Assembly: GCA_000146855.1 (NCBI GenBank)
Contig: GL405246.1
Coordinates: 2,157,162-2,221,161 of the forward strand
Origin: [Eubacterium] yurii subsp. margaretiae ATCC 43715
Lineage (GTDB): Bacteria > Bacillota > Clostridia > Peptostreptococcales > Filifactoraceae
Reading direction: 5' to 3'
Length of the DNA: 64,000 nucleotides
Below, piece by piece: positions 18,849 through 27,864 of this stretch (positions are counted from its first letter, which is position 1; each line of letters starts with the position of its first letter). The position numbers and the translations under genes are program-made. The notes below the pieces were generated by a model, which was not told the DNA's origin, ran no database searches, and was given only the letters and a program-made list of their open reading frames with translations.

Positions 18849-19975
18849 AAAAATTAGGTCTTTACTTTCATATACCCTTTTGCAATAGCAAGTGCCTGTA
18901 CTGCGACTTTGACTCACATGTATCTGCATATAAGGAAAGACATTCCTATATAGACGCCTTAATTAAGGAAATAAAACTTGCAAAAGAAAAATATGACCTG
19001 AAAAAATATACAATAGACACAATATTTATCGGTGGCGGTACACCTACCGTCCTCGATAATGACTTACTTGAAAAATTACTGTTTGAAATAGACGGTAATT
19101 TTTCTTTTTCTGATGATTTGGAATACAGCATTGAGATAAATCCCAATTCCATAGCGGAAGAAAAGATTAAAATCCTGCAAAATTCAAGGATAAATCGTAT
19201 AAGCATAGGACTGCAATCAGCAAATGAGGTCGAACTGAAATCTTTGGGCAGAAGTCATAGCTATGCCGACTTTGAAAATACTTACTCCATGCTAAAAAAA
19301 CATGGATTTGACAATATAAGTGTAGATTTGATGATGGGCATACCTAATCAAAACCTTAACTCTTATAAAAACACATTGGAAAAAGTACTAAAATTAGAGC
19401 CCTCGCATATATCTTCCTATATGCTGATTATAGAAGATGGCACCCCTTTTGCAGATATGTATGAAAAAGGTCTGATAAAAGTCGATGACGATTTTACGCT
19501 TGAACTATATGACTATACTATCGACTTCTTGAAGTCAAAGGGATACGAGCAATATGAGATATCAAACTTTGCAAAAAATGACAGGAAATGCAGACATAAT
19601 ATAAGATACTGGAAGGTAAATGAATACCTAGGCCTAGGTCAAAGTGCCGCATCTTATATAAATAGAGCTAGATTTTCCAACAGCGATAAAGACTATGTTC
19701 AGTCCATAAGCAATAATATTATTCCAATTACAGATTATGCACTACAGACAGAAAAAGACCTGTACGAAGAGTGGATATTCTTGAAATTGCGTATGAATGA
19801 GGGTATAATAATAGATGAAATTGATGAAAAGTTCGGTATGAATTTCAAAGAAAACTATGCTAAGGTCCTTAAGAGCCTAAAAAACAGAAATCTGATTAAT
19901 GATTATAAGCATAGTCTCTCCCTTACAAGAGAGGGATTTAAGATAAGCAACAGTATTTTCTTGGAGCTGATGTAG
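18845..19975 (+). CDS. hemW: Radical SAM heme chaperone HemW (coproporphyrinogen oxidase-like)
   Basis: 376 residues. The radical-SAM cluster motif is CNSKCLYC (Cys13, Cys17, Cys20), with GGGTPT near residue 65 and a C-terminal HemW/HemN-type domain (NIRYWKVNEYLGLGQSAAS). The protein lacks the N-terminal extension of true HemN. HemW proteins bind and deliver heme; the older label 'coproporphyrinogen III oxidase' is probably wrong for it. It starts within the stop codon of the preceding gene and is followed without a gap by the yqeC-like gene. Confidence 0.92.
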   Translation: MKKLGLYFHIPFCNSKCLYCDFDSHVSAYKERHSYIDALIKEIKLAKEKYDLKKYTIDTIFIGGGTPTVLDNDLLEKLLFEIDGNFSFSDDLEYSIEINPNSIAEEKIKILQNSRINRISIGLQSANEVELKSLGRSHSYADFENTYSMLKKHGFDNISVDLMMGIPNQNLNSYKNTLEKVLKLEPSHISSYMLIIEDGTPFADMYEKGLIKVDDDFTLELYDYTIDFLKSKGYEQYEISNFAKNDRKCRHNIRYWKVNEYLGLGQSAASYINRARFSNSDKDYVQSISNNIIPITDYALQTEKDLYEEWIFLKLRMNEGIIIDEIDEKFGMNFKENYAKVLKSLKNRNLINDYKHSLSLTREGFKISNSIFLELM

Positions 19976-20909
19976 ATGAAAGATGTAATATCTGTAGTGG
20001 GTGCAGGCGGCAAGACGACAGTACTTAATCTTATGGCAAAAAATATATCAAAGAGAACTAGGGTACTGCTTTCTACCACTACAAAGATGAAACTGCCTTC
20101 TATAAATGAATATGATGTACTCATAATAAATAAGGAAGATTTTGAAAAGTACAAAACATACTTTTTAAAATACAATATATTTATGAAAGATATGGAATTT
20201 TTATCTTCTAACTTAGATTTTAAAAAAAATCTCTATAAAGGATAAAATAGAAGAGTCAAAAGAGATTTTAGACAAAAAAGATATATACAAGGCTAAAATC
20301 CTTGAAAAATATGTATTTTTAAAGAACAGAACAAAAATTTTTAAAAAAATAGAAAGAAAAAAATACTCTTTCTACCAAAAAAAAATAAAAAAATTTTTTT
20401 CAGGACTATTTTACCATAAGAATTTCGGGATATATTATCTGCTTCCGGAAGTATCAATAAGCGAAGTCAACCGGAAATTTATGCACGTCAAGGATGAAGA
20501 AATACTGATATTTTCACATTTTTTCGACTATATAATACTAGAGAGTGACGGAGCTAGAAAAAAGCGCCTAAAACTCCCCAAAGACCATGAGCCTGTCATA
20601 TCAAAACTGACTACCATGACCATAGCTGTCATAGATATCAAGATGGCAGGTCAGCAAATTTCAGAAGAAAATACTTATAATTTAGAGGACTTTAAAGCAC
20701 TGTTAAACAAAGATGTAGGAGATGTTTTAAGACTTGAGGATATACTCTCGATGATTAGTTTAAAGGGCGGTGTATTTAAGGATTCTCTAGGCAAAAAAGT
20801 CCTTTGTATCAACAAGGTTGAAAGCAAGGAAGATGAAGAAAATGCCGAATTTATAAAATCAAAGGTCTCTAATCATATTTCTACCCTTGTACTTAGAAAA
20901 CTTACCTAG
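19976..20909 (+). pseudogene. yqeC: YqeC-like selenium/molybdenum hydroxylase accessory gene, frameshifted
   Basis: The first part (19976-20245, 89 residues) has the P-loop VGAGGKTT and STTTKMK. The second part continues in the +1 frame without a stop from about 20223 to 20909 and carries LESDGARKKRLKLPKDHEPV and the nucleotide-binding VLCINKVE. Joining them by skipping one A in the A8 run at 20222-20229 restores a single frame of about 310 residues. The family is about 230-250 residues; the excess is a Lys-rich segment in the middle. YqeC is associated by genome context with selenium-dependent molybdenum hydroxylases. The break may be a real mutation, a sequencing error in a homopolymer, or a slippage site. 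Confidence 0.75.
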
Positions 20910-20961
20910 GACATTGGTCCTAAATACCAATAATTTCAACATTTTTTAATAAAAAAAATAC

Positions 20962-20988
20962 TAAAATAATTAAAGAAAGATACGATAT
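20962..20988 (+). promoter_or_regulatory. Sigma-28 (SigD/FliA)-type promoter of flgM-flgN
   Basis: TAAA (20962-20965), 15 bp, TACGATAT (20981-20988), compared with the consensus TAAA-N15-GCCGATAT. It lies 41 bp upstream of flgM. Regulation of flgM by the sigma factor that FlgM itself inhibits is well known in other flagellated bacteria. Confidence 0.75.
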
Positions 20989-21029
20989 AATAAACACAGA
21001 AAGTAAAACAGTTTAGAGGAGGAATCAAG

Positions 21030-21305
21030 ATGCAAATAAATAACGCAACTTCAGTACAAGGAATATACAATAATTATAAGGTAAAACAAAAAAACAATCC
21101 TTATGTAGAAAAACAAAATGTAGATGTAGCAGAAATATCGCAATTAGGTAAGGACTTCGCCTTTACAATGGAAAAACTTAAAAACGTAGAAGAAGTAAGA
21201 ACAGATAAGGTACAAAGTATAAAAGAGCAAATAGAAAACGGCACATATAAGGTAGACTCTACAAAATTAGCTAAGGCTATGTTATTTGGAGAAACAAACA
21301 ACTAA
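21030..21305 (+). CDS. flgM: Anti-sigma-28 factor FlgM
   Basis: 91 residues. It binds and holds the flagellar sigma factor until the hook-basal body is complete, then is exported. The C-terminal half matches the family: VAEISQLGKDFAF, then EVRTDKVQSIKEQIENGTYKVDSTKLAKAML. The N-terminal part is polar and probably disordered, as usual. AGAGGAGG precedes the ATG at 21030. It is the first gene of a flagellar block and is directly followed by flgN. Confidence 0.93.
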   Translation: MQINNATSVQGIYNNYKVKQKNNPYVEKQNVDVAEISQLGKDFAFTMEKLKNVEEVRTDKVQSIKEQIENGTYKVDSTKLAKAMLFGETNN

Positions 21306-21306
21306 G

Positions 21307-21810
21307 ATGCAAATATTTTACAATAATATTAAGAACACTTTTCTGTCACAGCTACAATATACAAAGGAGCTCATACAAATAGCCGACGAAAAGACTCAGG
21401 CTATAAGAGATAATGATGTGAGTAGGATAATGCAGCTTACAAACAGAGAAGAAGACTGTGCAAGAAATATAATAACTCTGGAAAAAAACAGAGATAGCTA
21501 TATTAAAGATTTCGAGAAAAAAGAAAATACTAAGATAGAAAATTTGTCGGATGTACTGGATAAGTTCTCGCCAAAAAGTGGAGAGGAATTAAACCACATA
21601 GCTACCGACCTTAAGGAAAACCTAGAAACGCTCAAAAATAAGAACGACGTGAACAAGACGCTAATGTCATTTATACTGGAACAGATAGAAATAGCAAATA
21701 ATTTGATTAAGGGCGACAGAGTACCGAATACCTACGAAAACACCAAATTCTCGAAGAAATCTTACAATAATACTGCCGTTGACGGCTCATACTTTGACAG
21801 CAAATATTAA
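21307..21810 (+). CDS. flgN: Flagellar export chaperone FlgN
   Basis: Predicted helical cytoplasmic chaperone for FlgK and FlgL, whose genes follow. 167 residues, rich in Glu, Lys and Asn, with long helices (residues 1-130) and a polar tail; low sequence identity is normal for FlgN, so position (flgM-flgN-flgK-flgL) carries much of the assignment. The ATG at 21307 directly follows the flgM stop codon; a TTG at 21286 in frame is an alternative start within flgM. A terminator ends this unit. Confidence 0.8.
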   Translation: MQIFYNNIKNTFLSQLQYTKELIQIADEKTQAIRDNDVSRIMQLTNREEDCARNIITLEKNRDSYIKDFEKKENTKIENLSDVLDKFSPKSGEELNHIATDLKENLETLKNKNDVNKTLMSFILEQIEIANNLIKGDRVPNTYENTKFSKKSYNNTAVDGSYFDSKY

Positions 21811-21823
21811 TATTAAACTATAA

Positions 21824-21877
21824 AATTAATTATACGGATGCTTTAATTTCAGTGTCCGCATAATTAATTTTTTTTTT
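21824..21877 (+). terminator. Terminator after flgN
   Basis: AATTAATTAT-a-CGGA (21824-21838) pairs with TCCG-c-ATAATTAATT (21855-21869): 14 pairs with one mismatch, then a T-run to 21877. It separates flgMN from flgKL, which have their own promoter. Confidence 0.88.
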
Positions 21878-21910
21878 GCACTAAAACTTTGAAATTAAGG
21901 CAATATAGAC

Positions 21911-21937
21911 TTAATTAAATCAGATATAATCCGATAA
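21911..21937 (+). promoter_or_regulatory. Sigma-28-type promoter of flgK-flgL
   Basis: TTAA (21911-21914), 15 bp, TCCGATAA (21930-21937). The -10 is a full CCGATAA match; the -35 has one change from TAAA. The leader (to 22060) contains a perfect 7-bp hairpin ACCGCAA/TTGCGGT at 21999-22020 with no U-run, perhaps an mRNA-stabilising stem. Confidence 0.7.
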
Positions 21938-22059
21938 ATATAAGAGTAATTAATCATGAAATTATCCATTAATTTTATACAGAAAAATTTTATAAAAAAC
22001 CGCAAAAAAATTATTGCGGTATGAGTTATTTTATATATGAATTTAAAAGAGGGGTTATT

Positions 22060-23631
22060 ATGGCAAGATCTACATTTTCAGGCTTAAATGCGGCAACATC
22101 CGGACTTTTCGCAGCACAAAGAGTCCTAGACACCATCGGACACAATATAGCAAATCAAAATACACCCGGATACACAAGACAAAGGGCAAATCAATCAGCT
22201 GCATCAGCTACATCCATAGAAAACGGCAACTACCTTGGAATGGGTGTAAAGATGAGCAGTATATCTCAGATAAGAGATGAGCTCCTTGACATAAAATATA
22301 GAAACGAAAATACGAAAAAAGGATACTGGTCACAAAGCAACGTATCTTTTGCTCAGATAGAAAACATCTTCGGGGAACCTAAGGGAAACGGAATTACAAA
22401 GGCATTAAATGAGTTTTTTACATCTATAGACTCCGTGCTTAAAAATCCTGACGATCCTACTGCAAAGCAGACATTCATTGAAACAGGACTTACATTTACA
22501 AGATTTGTAAATAACGTAATAGGAAAGTTTGAGACTTTGATAAGCGATGCCGACCATGACGTAAACTCACTGGTTACAGACATAAATTCAAAGACTAAAC
22601 AAATAGCAGAACTAAATAAATCAATACTCGAGGCTGAAACACAAGGCGGTAGTGCAAATGACCTGAGAGATAAGAGAAATATGCTGATAGACGAGCTGTC
22701 AGAGATGGCTGACATCAGAGTAAACAAGTCTATAACTACAAATAATTCAGGTCAAAAAATAGAAAAATACCAAATAGAAATAGGCGATCACGTCGTAGTA
22801 GACCATGATAAAAGCGTAGAGATAAAAAGAGTCGAAAGACAGGACCATCCGCTATACGCCGCATCACAAAAGTACAACAATCCCGCAAGTGATGATTTGA
22901 AAAACGTAAAGGTTACAAACCTATATTTTGCTGACGGACAACAGCTAAATATGAACAAGATAGGTGGAAAACTCGGAGCAACTCTGCAACAAAGGGATAG
23001 CTACGGGGATCCTGCAATGGGCAATGACGTTAGAGGTATACCTTACTATGTAAGAGCTGTAAATGAATTTGTAAAATCTTTTGCTGCAAAGGCAAATGAC
23101 ATTCACCAAAAAGGTACTGACAAAAACGGAGACAAGGGACTACCACTATTTACAATAAGTGGAAACTCAAGACAAATAGATGCAAGAAACGTAACTATCA
23201 ATCCGGACATAGTAAACTCAGTGAGCAAGCTGGCAATCGGTATAAGCGGAAATCAAAGTGACAATAAGAACTTCCAAGAGCTATACTCGATGAGAAACAA
23301 GGAATTGAGACTCGAAATCAATCAAAACGTACAAGGACAGTTCAAGACACTGGATCTTGGTAAGGGTAATCCGGAAGACGTCATAAAATCACTTATAACA
23401 TCTGTGCTTGGTGTAGATGCCAAAGAAGCCAAAGACAATTACAAAAATCAGGTAACTCTATCACTTGAGGCAGATATGAGCAGGATGGAAGTTTCATCAG
23501 TCAGCGAAAACGAGGAACTTACAAATATGGTCAAGTTCCAACACGCATACAACGCATCAGCAAGAATGATAACTACAGTAGATGAGATGATAGACGTACT
23601 GATAAACAGGATGGGAAGAGTAGGATTATAA
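22060..23631 (+). CDS. flgK: Flagellar hook-associated protein 1 FlgK
   Basis: Forms the hook-filament junction; exported by the flagellar type III system. 523 residues. The N-terminus MARSTFSGLNAATSGLFAAQR, with the NIANQNTPGYTRQR motif, and the C-terminus NMVKFQHAYNASARMITTVDEMIDVLINRMG are the paired D0 helices of the family. The ATG at 22060 follows an AGAGGGG site; upstream in-frame ATGs lie inside the leader. It is followed by flgL after 15 bp. Confidence 0.95.
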   Translation: MARSTFSGLNAATSGLFAAQRVLDTIGHNIANQNTPGYTRQRANQSAASATSIENGNYLGMGVKMSSISQIRDELLDIKYRNENTKKGYWSQSNVSFAQIENIFGEPKGNGITKALNEFFTSIDSVLKNPDDPTAKQTFIETGLTFTRFVNNVIGKFETLISDADHDVNSLVTDINSKTKQIAELNKSILEAETQGGSANDLRDKRNMLIDELSEMADIRVNKSITTNNSGQKIEKYQIEIGDHVVVDHDKSVEIKRVERQDHPLYAASQKYNNPASDDLKNVKVTNLYFADGQQLNMNKIGGKLGATLQQRDSYGDPAMGNDVRGIPYYVRAVNEFVKSFAAKANDIHQKGTDKNGDKGLPLFTISGNSRQIDARNVTINPDIVNSVSKLAIGISGNQSDNKNFQELYSMRNKELRLEINQNVQGQFKTLDLGKGNPEDVIKSLITSVLGVDAKEAKDNYKNQVTLSLEADMSRMEVSSVSENEELTNMVKFQHAYNASARMITTVDEMIDVLINRMGRVGL

Positions 23632-23646
23632 TAAAAGGAGCATATA

Positions 23647-26487
23647 ATGGTAAGAATTACTCAATCTATGCAAATAGCTAGAACACTTAGAGACCAAAAC
23701 ATCAACTTGGAAAGAATGAGCGAATACAGCAAGAATATGTCAGACGGTACAACACTACACAGACCGTCAGACGATCCTATAAGAGTGTCAAGAGCAATGA
23801 GACTGATGGCAGAGCTCAATGTAAACGAAACCTATAAGTCAGACCTTGACGCTGCATCATCATGGGTGTCAAAAACAGGGGAATCACTCAAAACTCTATC
23901 ATCTATAATAGCAAGGACAAGAGAGCTTACAACACAGGCTGCAACAGGCACACTTACTGCAGAAGACAAGCAAAAGATTGCTGCTGAGCTCAAACAATTG
24001 AAGGCTGCCGCTATAAATATGGGAAATGACGACTACATGGGAAGATATCAATTCTCAGGCTATAAGACTGATGTCAAGTTCCTAAATGAAGACGGAAAAT
24101 ATAATACACAGCTTAACCTTGCAGGGCTGAATTATGAAAAGATAAACTACAACATCGGAGTTGGGCAAAAGACTGATATCAATATATCAGGTGTTCAGGT
24201 ATTTGGTAACGAATATTTCACTACAAAGACGAGAGCCATGAACTCACTACCATTTTCAGATGAGCCGGAATCAATTCTAGGTGCAAATATGAACATCAAG
24301 CTCCAAAAATACAAACAGCCTGACAAGTTCTACAATAAAAATACTGCACACACAAGCGGAGATGCAACAGTAGAAGATAAGAAAAATGACGAGTTGGAAA
24401 GTAAATACGAAAAGACTACTAAGCTTGACACAAAAGATGGAAATGAAATAACTCTTGAAAACATAGGCTTTTACGGCAAATATAAAAAAGACGACATCAA
24501 TTCTGTAATTGAAGACCTTAATAAGTCTCTTAGAGCAAAGATAGATGAAAAATGTGGAGCTGATGTAGAAAAGGCGAAAGAGCTAAAACAAGCCGTACAG
24601 TTTGTAAATGACGACGGCAAAATATCACTCGTTACAGACAGAGATTATGCAGGCAAGATAGAGCCAAGCAGGATAAATCTATCAGAAATCAAGACAAATA
24701 CACCACAGACATCTACTCCAACTGTAAATAGAAACCATGAAATACAAACAGTAAACGGCATAAGATACAACAATGGAGCGACTCCCGCAAATCCGGTAAA
24801 ATCATATTTCAACTTTGACATGGAGCTTGTCTCATACAAAAAAGACGCAAATGGCGATGTAACTAATGTGCCTGAAAAAACTTTCAATCTGAAAAATATT
24901 ATGTCTGTAAACTCTTATTCAAGAGAGCAGTTCCCTACAGATAAAAGTATGCAGGAGATGATAAAGGCTGATTTGCAGACAAAGATAAATGAAAAACTCC
25001 TACAAAATTCACTGCCACCTGACACTGTAAAGGTAGTAATTGAAAACGGACAACCAAAACTAATAGTAAACAGAGAGTATAAGGCTACAGTTTCAAACAC
25101 GTCAAACAATGTGTACAATGCAAATACTACTCTTGCAAATCAAAACTACACACCTGCAAATGATAATCCTGCTCTAAATCCGCAAAGACAGATAGATGCA
25201 GGTATAGACCTTACAACTCGTACAGACAATAAAGATGTAGTTGTAAGTATGAGTTTTGATATGGATGTGACTATACCACAAAGATACGGTCTAGCACAAG
25301 GAGATATACTGATTTCAAATCCCGGAACTCCTGCTGTAAATGGAGTAACTCCTCCAGGAAAAGGCGGATTCTTGAAGACTCCTATAGTTGCAAATTCCAC
25401 TCATCTACTCAAGGGAATAGCTATTACTAAGACTTATTCAGGAAAAAATGCCAATGGAACTGACAAGACAAACGATGAAATACTAAAAGAAATTGCCAAA
25501 GACCTACAAGCACAGATAGATCAAAAAGCCGCATACAGCAATCCACCGCTTACACAAAGCAAGATAAATGTGGTAGCTGAAAACGGAAGAATAAAGATGC
25601 TTGTAGACGGCAACTTGAAATATGAACTCAAAAATGTAGAAAATAACATAGCTCCAAACACATTTGACACTACAGCAAAAACTCCTGTAAGAGATACAAA
25701 ATCTGATTTGACACTGCCTATGCCTACGATAAATCCTACAGGAGACACAAATGTCTATATGGATATAAACCTTGGCATAAGTCATTACAAGAAGGATGAA
25801 AAGGGCAATCCAATAACTACAGAAAAAGAAAGCACTATAAATGCTGACAAGATAACATTGAACAAGACATATCCTAGAAAAAAAGCTGACGGCACTGCTT
25901 ACACAGACGCAGAGATAAAAGATATGATATTCAATGATGTCAAGAAGGCAATAGAAGAAAAATTAGGACAGATAAATCCGCCTCTTGACAAAAAAGCCAT
26001 AAATATATCTATGGTCGGGAACGACATAAAGCTTTCAGTATATCCGGATATGGAAGTAAAGATGTCGTCAAATCCTCAAAAACCTGACTCACTCACTAAG
26101 GATACGACATTTATGCCTAAGCAAACTGCTGATTTGCAACCTCAAAGAGAGATGATGCCGTTTTTTGAAATGATGGACAGACTTACACAGTTTATGGAAG
26201 AAGGTAATTCAAAGGGACTGTCAAGAATGCTCGACGTAATAGACTATCACGCCAAAAACAACCAGAAAAATCAAGGTATAGGCGGCGGAAAGAGCAAGAT
26301 GTACGATATAATGATTTCTCGTACCCAAGATGTCAAGCTAAATTACACAGAGCTACTATCAGAAACAAGAGATACAGACTACAGAGAGATGGTAGCAAAG
26401 ATGTCTGTAGCACAAAATGTCTACAGAGCCTCACTTGCAGTAACAGCAAAGCTAATACAACCGTCATTGGTAGATTTTTTAAGATAA
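23647..26487 (+). CDS. flgL: Flagellar hook-associated protein 3 FlgL with a giant repeat-bearing insert
   Basis: 946 residues; family members are usually around 300-500. Residues 1-190 are a normal FlgL N-terminus (MVRITQSMQIARTL, HRPSDDPIRVSRAMRL, MGRYQFSGYKTD). Residues about 838-946 are the normal C-terminus (NYTELLSETRDTDYREMVAKMSVAQNVYRASL...). Between them lie about 630 residues holding four degenerate repeats (about 210-340, 385-490, 530-665 and 700-810). Each has an IxxDLxxxIxEK helix, then a PPL-like turn in repeats 2-4, then a VxxENGxxKLxV strand. The insert should form a surface-exposed outer domain at the hook-filament junction. AAGGAG precedes the ATG. Base composition of the insert looks like that of its neighbours. 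Confidence 0.92.
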   Translation: MVRITQSMQIARTLRDQNINLERMSEYSKNMSDGTTLHRPSDDPIRVSRAMRLMAELNVNETYKSDLDAASSWVSKTGESLKTLSSIIARTRELTTQAATGTLTAEDKQKIAAELKQLKAAAINMGNDDYMGRYQFSGYKTDVKFLNEDGKYNTQLNLAGLNYEKINYNIGVGQKTDINISGVQVFGNEYFTTKTRAMNSLPFSDEPESILGANMNIKLQKYKQPDKFYNKNTAHTSGDATVEDKKNDELESKYEKTTKLDTKDGNEITLENIGFYGKYKKDDINSVIEDLNKSLRAKIDEKCGADVEKAKELKQAVQFVNDDGKISLVTDRDYAGKIEPSRINLSEIKTNTPQTSTPTVNRNHEIQTVNGIRYNNGATPANPVKSYFNFDMELVSYKKDANGDVTNVPEKTFNLKNIMSVNSYSREQFPTDKSMQEMIKADLQTKINEKLLQNSLPPDTVKVVIENGQPKLIVNREYKATVSNTSNNVYNANTTLANQNYTPANDNPALNPQRQIDAGIDLTTRTDNKDVVVSMSFDMDVTIPQRYGLAQGDILISNPGTPAVNGVTPPGKGGFLKTPIVANSTHLLKGIAITKTYSGKNANGTDKTNDEILKEIAKDLQAQIDQKAAYSNPPLTQSKINVVAENGRIKMLVDGNLKYELKNVENNIAPNTFDTTAKTPVRDTKSDLTLPMPTINPTGDTNVYMDINLGISHYKKDEKGNPITTEKESTINADKITLNKTYPRKKADGTAYTDAEIKDMIFNDVKKAIEEKLGQINPPLDKKAINISMVGNDIKLSVYPDMEVKMSSNPQKPDSLTKDTTFMPKQTADLQPQREMMPFFEMMDRLTQFMEEGNSKGLSRMLDVIDYHAKNNQKNQGIGGGKSKMYDIMISRTQDVKLNYTELLSETRDTDYREMVAKMSVAQNVYRASLAVTAKLIQPSLVDFLR

Positions 26488-26526
26488 TACAATTATAAAA
26501 TTTGAATTAAAAGGAGTATCTATTTA

Positions 26527-27807
26527 ATGAAAAACCTGTTTAAAGGCTTAGTAGCGACTACATTAATAGTATCGTGTATGTTTCAGACACCCCTTAACTC
26601 TGATGCTATAACTGTATCAACAAGTGATTTATATCATGATTCAAACGCAAAATACATTCTAACATTGGATAAACATGATATATATTCAGGTTTTCCAAAG
26701 ATAGAATTAAGCTCTAAAGAATATGTAAAAAAACAAGAACTTCTAAGTGTATTTATTAAATTTGTAAACAAAATAGATGGAATATCACTAGATAAGCTAC
26801 CAAATATCTATGATTCAAATCAAACTATCAATACTAAAAATATATATTCACTCCCAAAAGAGTATGAAAACCACTGGTCTGCATCTTCGGTACAAACCCT
26901 TGTAAACAAAGGATTTTCTGAATATTTTTCAGGGGGCTATCCTGCCTTTAATCCAAGCGATAATGTTAAAAAATCAGACTTAGCCTTCTTATTATATCTA
27001 TATCTTAATACTTTTGGAAAGATTGACAGTTCATTAAAAGACAATAGCATAAAAGATATAGAAAACTCTCCATACAAAGAGGTAATAAAAATAGTAGTCG
27101 GCAATAATATATTGCCTAAGGATGAAAATGGCAAATTTGAACCGAATAAGTATTTATCAAGAGGAGAATTAGCTAAATTATTAAGTGAATATGCTAAATG
27201 GGAAACTATATCTATTCCTGAACCTACACCAAAATGGACAGTATTAGACGTTCCTTATGTCTCACAATTAACACCGGTGTTTGCTCCTATAGGTTGTGAA
27301 CCTGTAAGTGTATATCAGGCACTAAAATATAAGGGATATGTAAAAGTAGATTTAAGAACTTATCTGGATAATCTTCCTTTTGACAATATAAATCCAAATA
27401 GAGGTTTTGTAGGTCACTGGTCTGGTTTTAAAAATAAGGCTAAAAGGGAAACTATCTTTCCTGCCCCACTTGCAAAATACGCACAAAAATATGCAGGCAA
27501 AAATGTTGAAGACTTTAGTGGATTCACAGCAGAAGATATACAAAAAGAAATCTATCTAGGAAACCCTGTAATTGTATATTTAACCTTAGATATGAGCTCT
27601 CCAATATATACGACATATCATTTGGAAGGCAATACCTACAGATGGATTAGCAACAACCATGTAGTTACTGTAATAGGATACAATCCTGAAAATGGAGATT
27701 ACTATGTATCAGATCCATACTCTTACAAATCAAGAAAATATTGGATAGCTAAAAAGACATTTGAATATTTATATAATTTAAGACAGCATGCAATAGTAGT
27801 AAGATAA
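26527..27807 (+). CDS. Secreted SLH-region protein with C39-like peptidase domain
   Basis: 426 residues. A signal peptide (1-27) is followed by two degenerate S-layer-homology stretches (about 110-165 and 170-225: HWSASSVQTLVNKG, then PNKYLSRGELAKLLSEYA). A C-terminal C39_2-type papain-like peptidase domain starts near 238 (VLDVPYVSQ), with Cys257 in PIGCEP, His378 in NNHVVTVIGY and Asp396 in VSDPY. The protein would sit on the cell wall and may cut a peptide or act as a bacteriocin-type or processing peptidase; the substrate is unknown. It is 39 bp after flgL, with AAGGAG and no terminator or promoter in between, so it is probably read with the flagellar hook genes. Confidence 0.83.
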   Translation: MKNLFKGLVATTLIVSCMFQTPLNSDAITVSTSDLYHDSNAKYILTLDKHDIYSGFPKIELSSKEYVKKQELLSVFIKFVNKIDGISLDKLPNIYDSNQTINTKNIYSLPKEYENHWSASSVQTLVNKGFSEYFSGGYPAFNPSDNVKKSDLAFLLYLYLNTFGKIDSSLKDNSIKDIENSPYKEVIKIVVGNNILPKDENGKFEPNKYLSRGELAKLLSEYAKWETISIPEPTPKWTVLDVPYVSQLTPVFAPIGCEPVSVYQALKYKGYVKVDLRTYLDNLPFDNINPNRGFVGHWSGFKNKAKRETIFPAPLAKYAQKYAGKNVEDFSGFTAEDIQKEIYLGNPVIVYLTLDMSSPIYTTYHLEGNTYRWISNNHVVTVIGYNPENGDYYVSDPYSYKSRKYWIAKKTFEYLYNLRQHAIVVR

Positions 27808-27820
27808 TGGAATTATTAAA

Positions 27821-27851
27821 GGTGAACGGATTTATACCGCTCACCTTTTTT
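27821..27851 (+). terminator. Terminator after the C39 peptidase gene
   Basis: GGTGAACGG (27821-27829) pairs with CCGCTCACC (27837-27845), with one mismatch, followed by T6. The opposite side has only AAA, so it would work poorly for the converging cyclase gene. Confidence 0.85.
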
Positions 27852-27864
27852 AGTATTACTATAT

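Noticed and set aside
20905-20918. Small hairpin AGGAC-ATTG-GTCCT just after the yqeC-like gene as terminator
   Set aside because: Stem of only 5 bp and no U-run follows.
21999-22020. Hairpin ACCGCAA/TTGCGGT as a terminator
   Set aside because: It lies inside the flgK leader, downstream of the sigma-28 promoter, and lacks a U-run.
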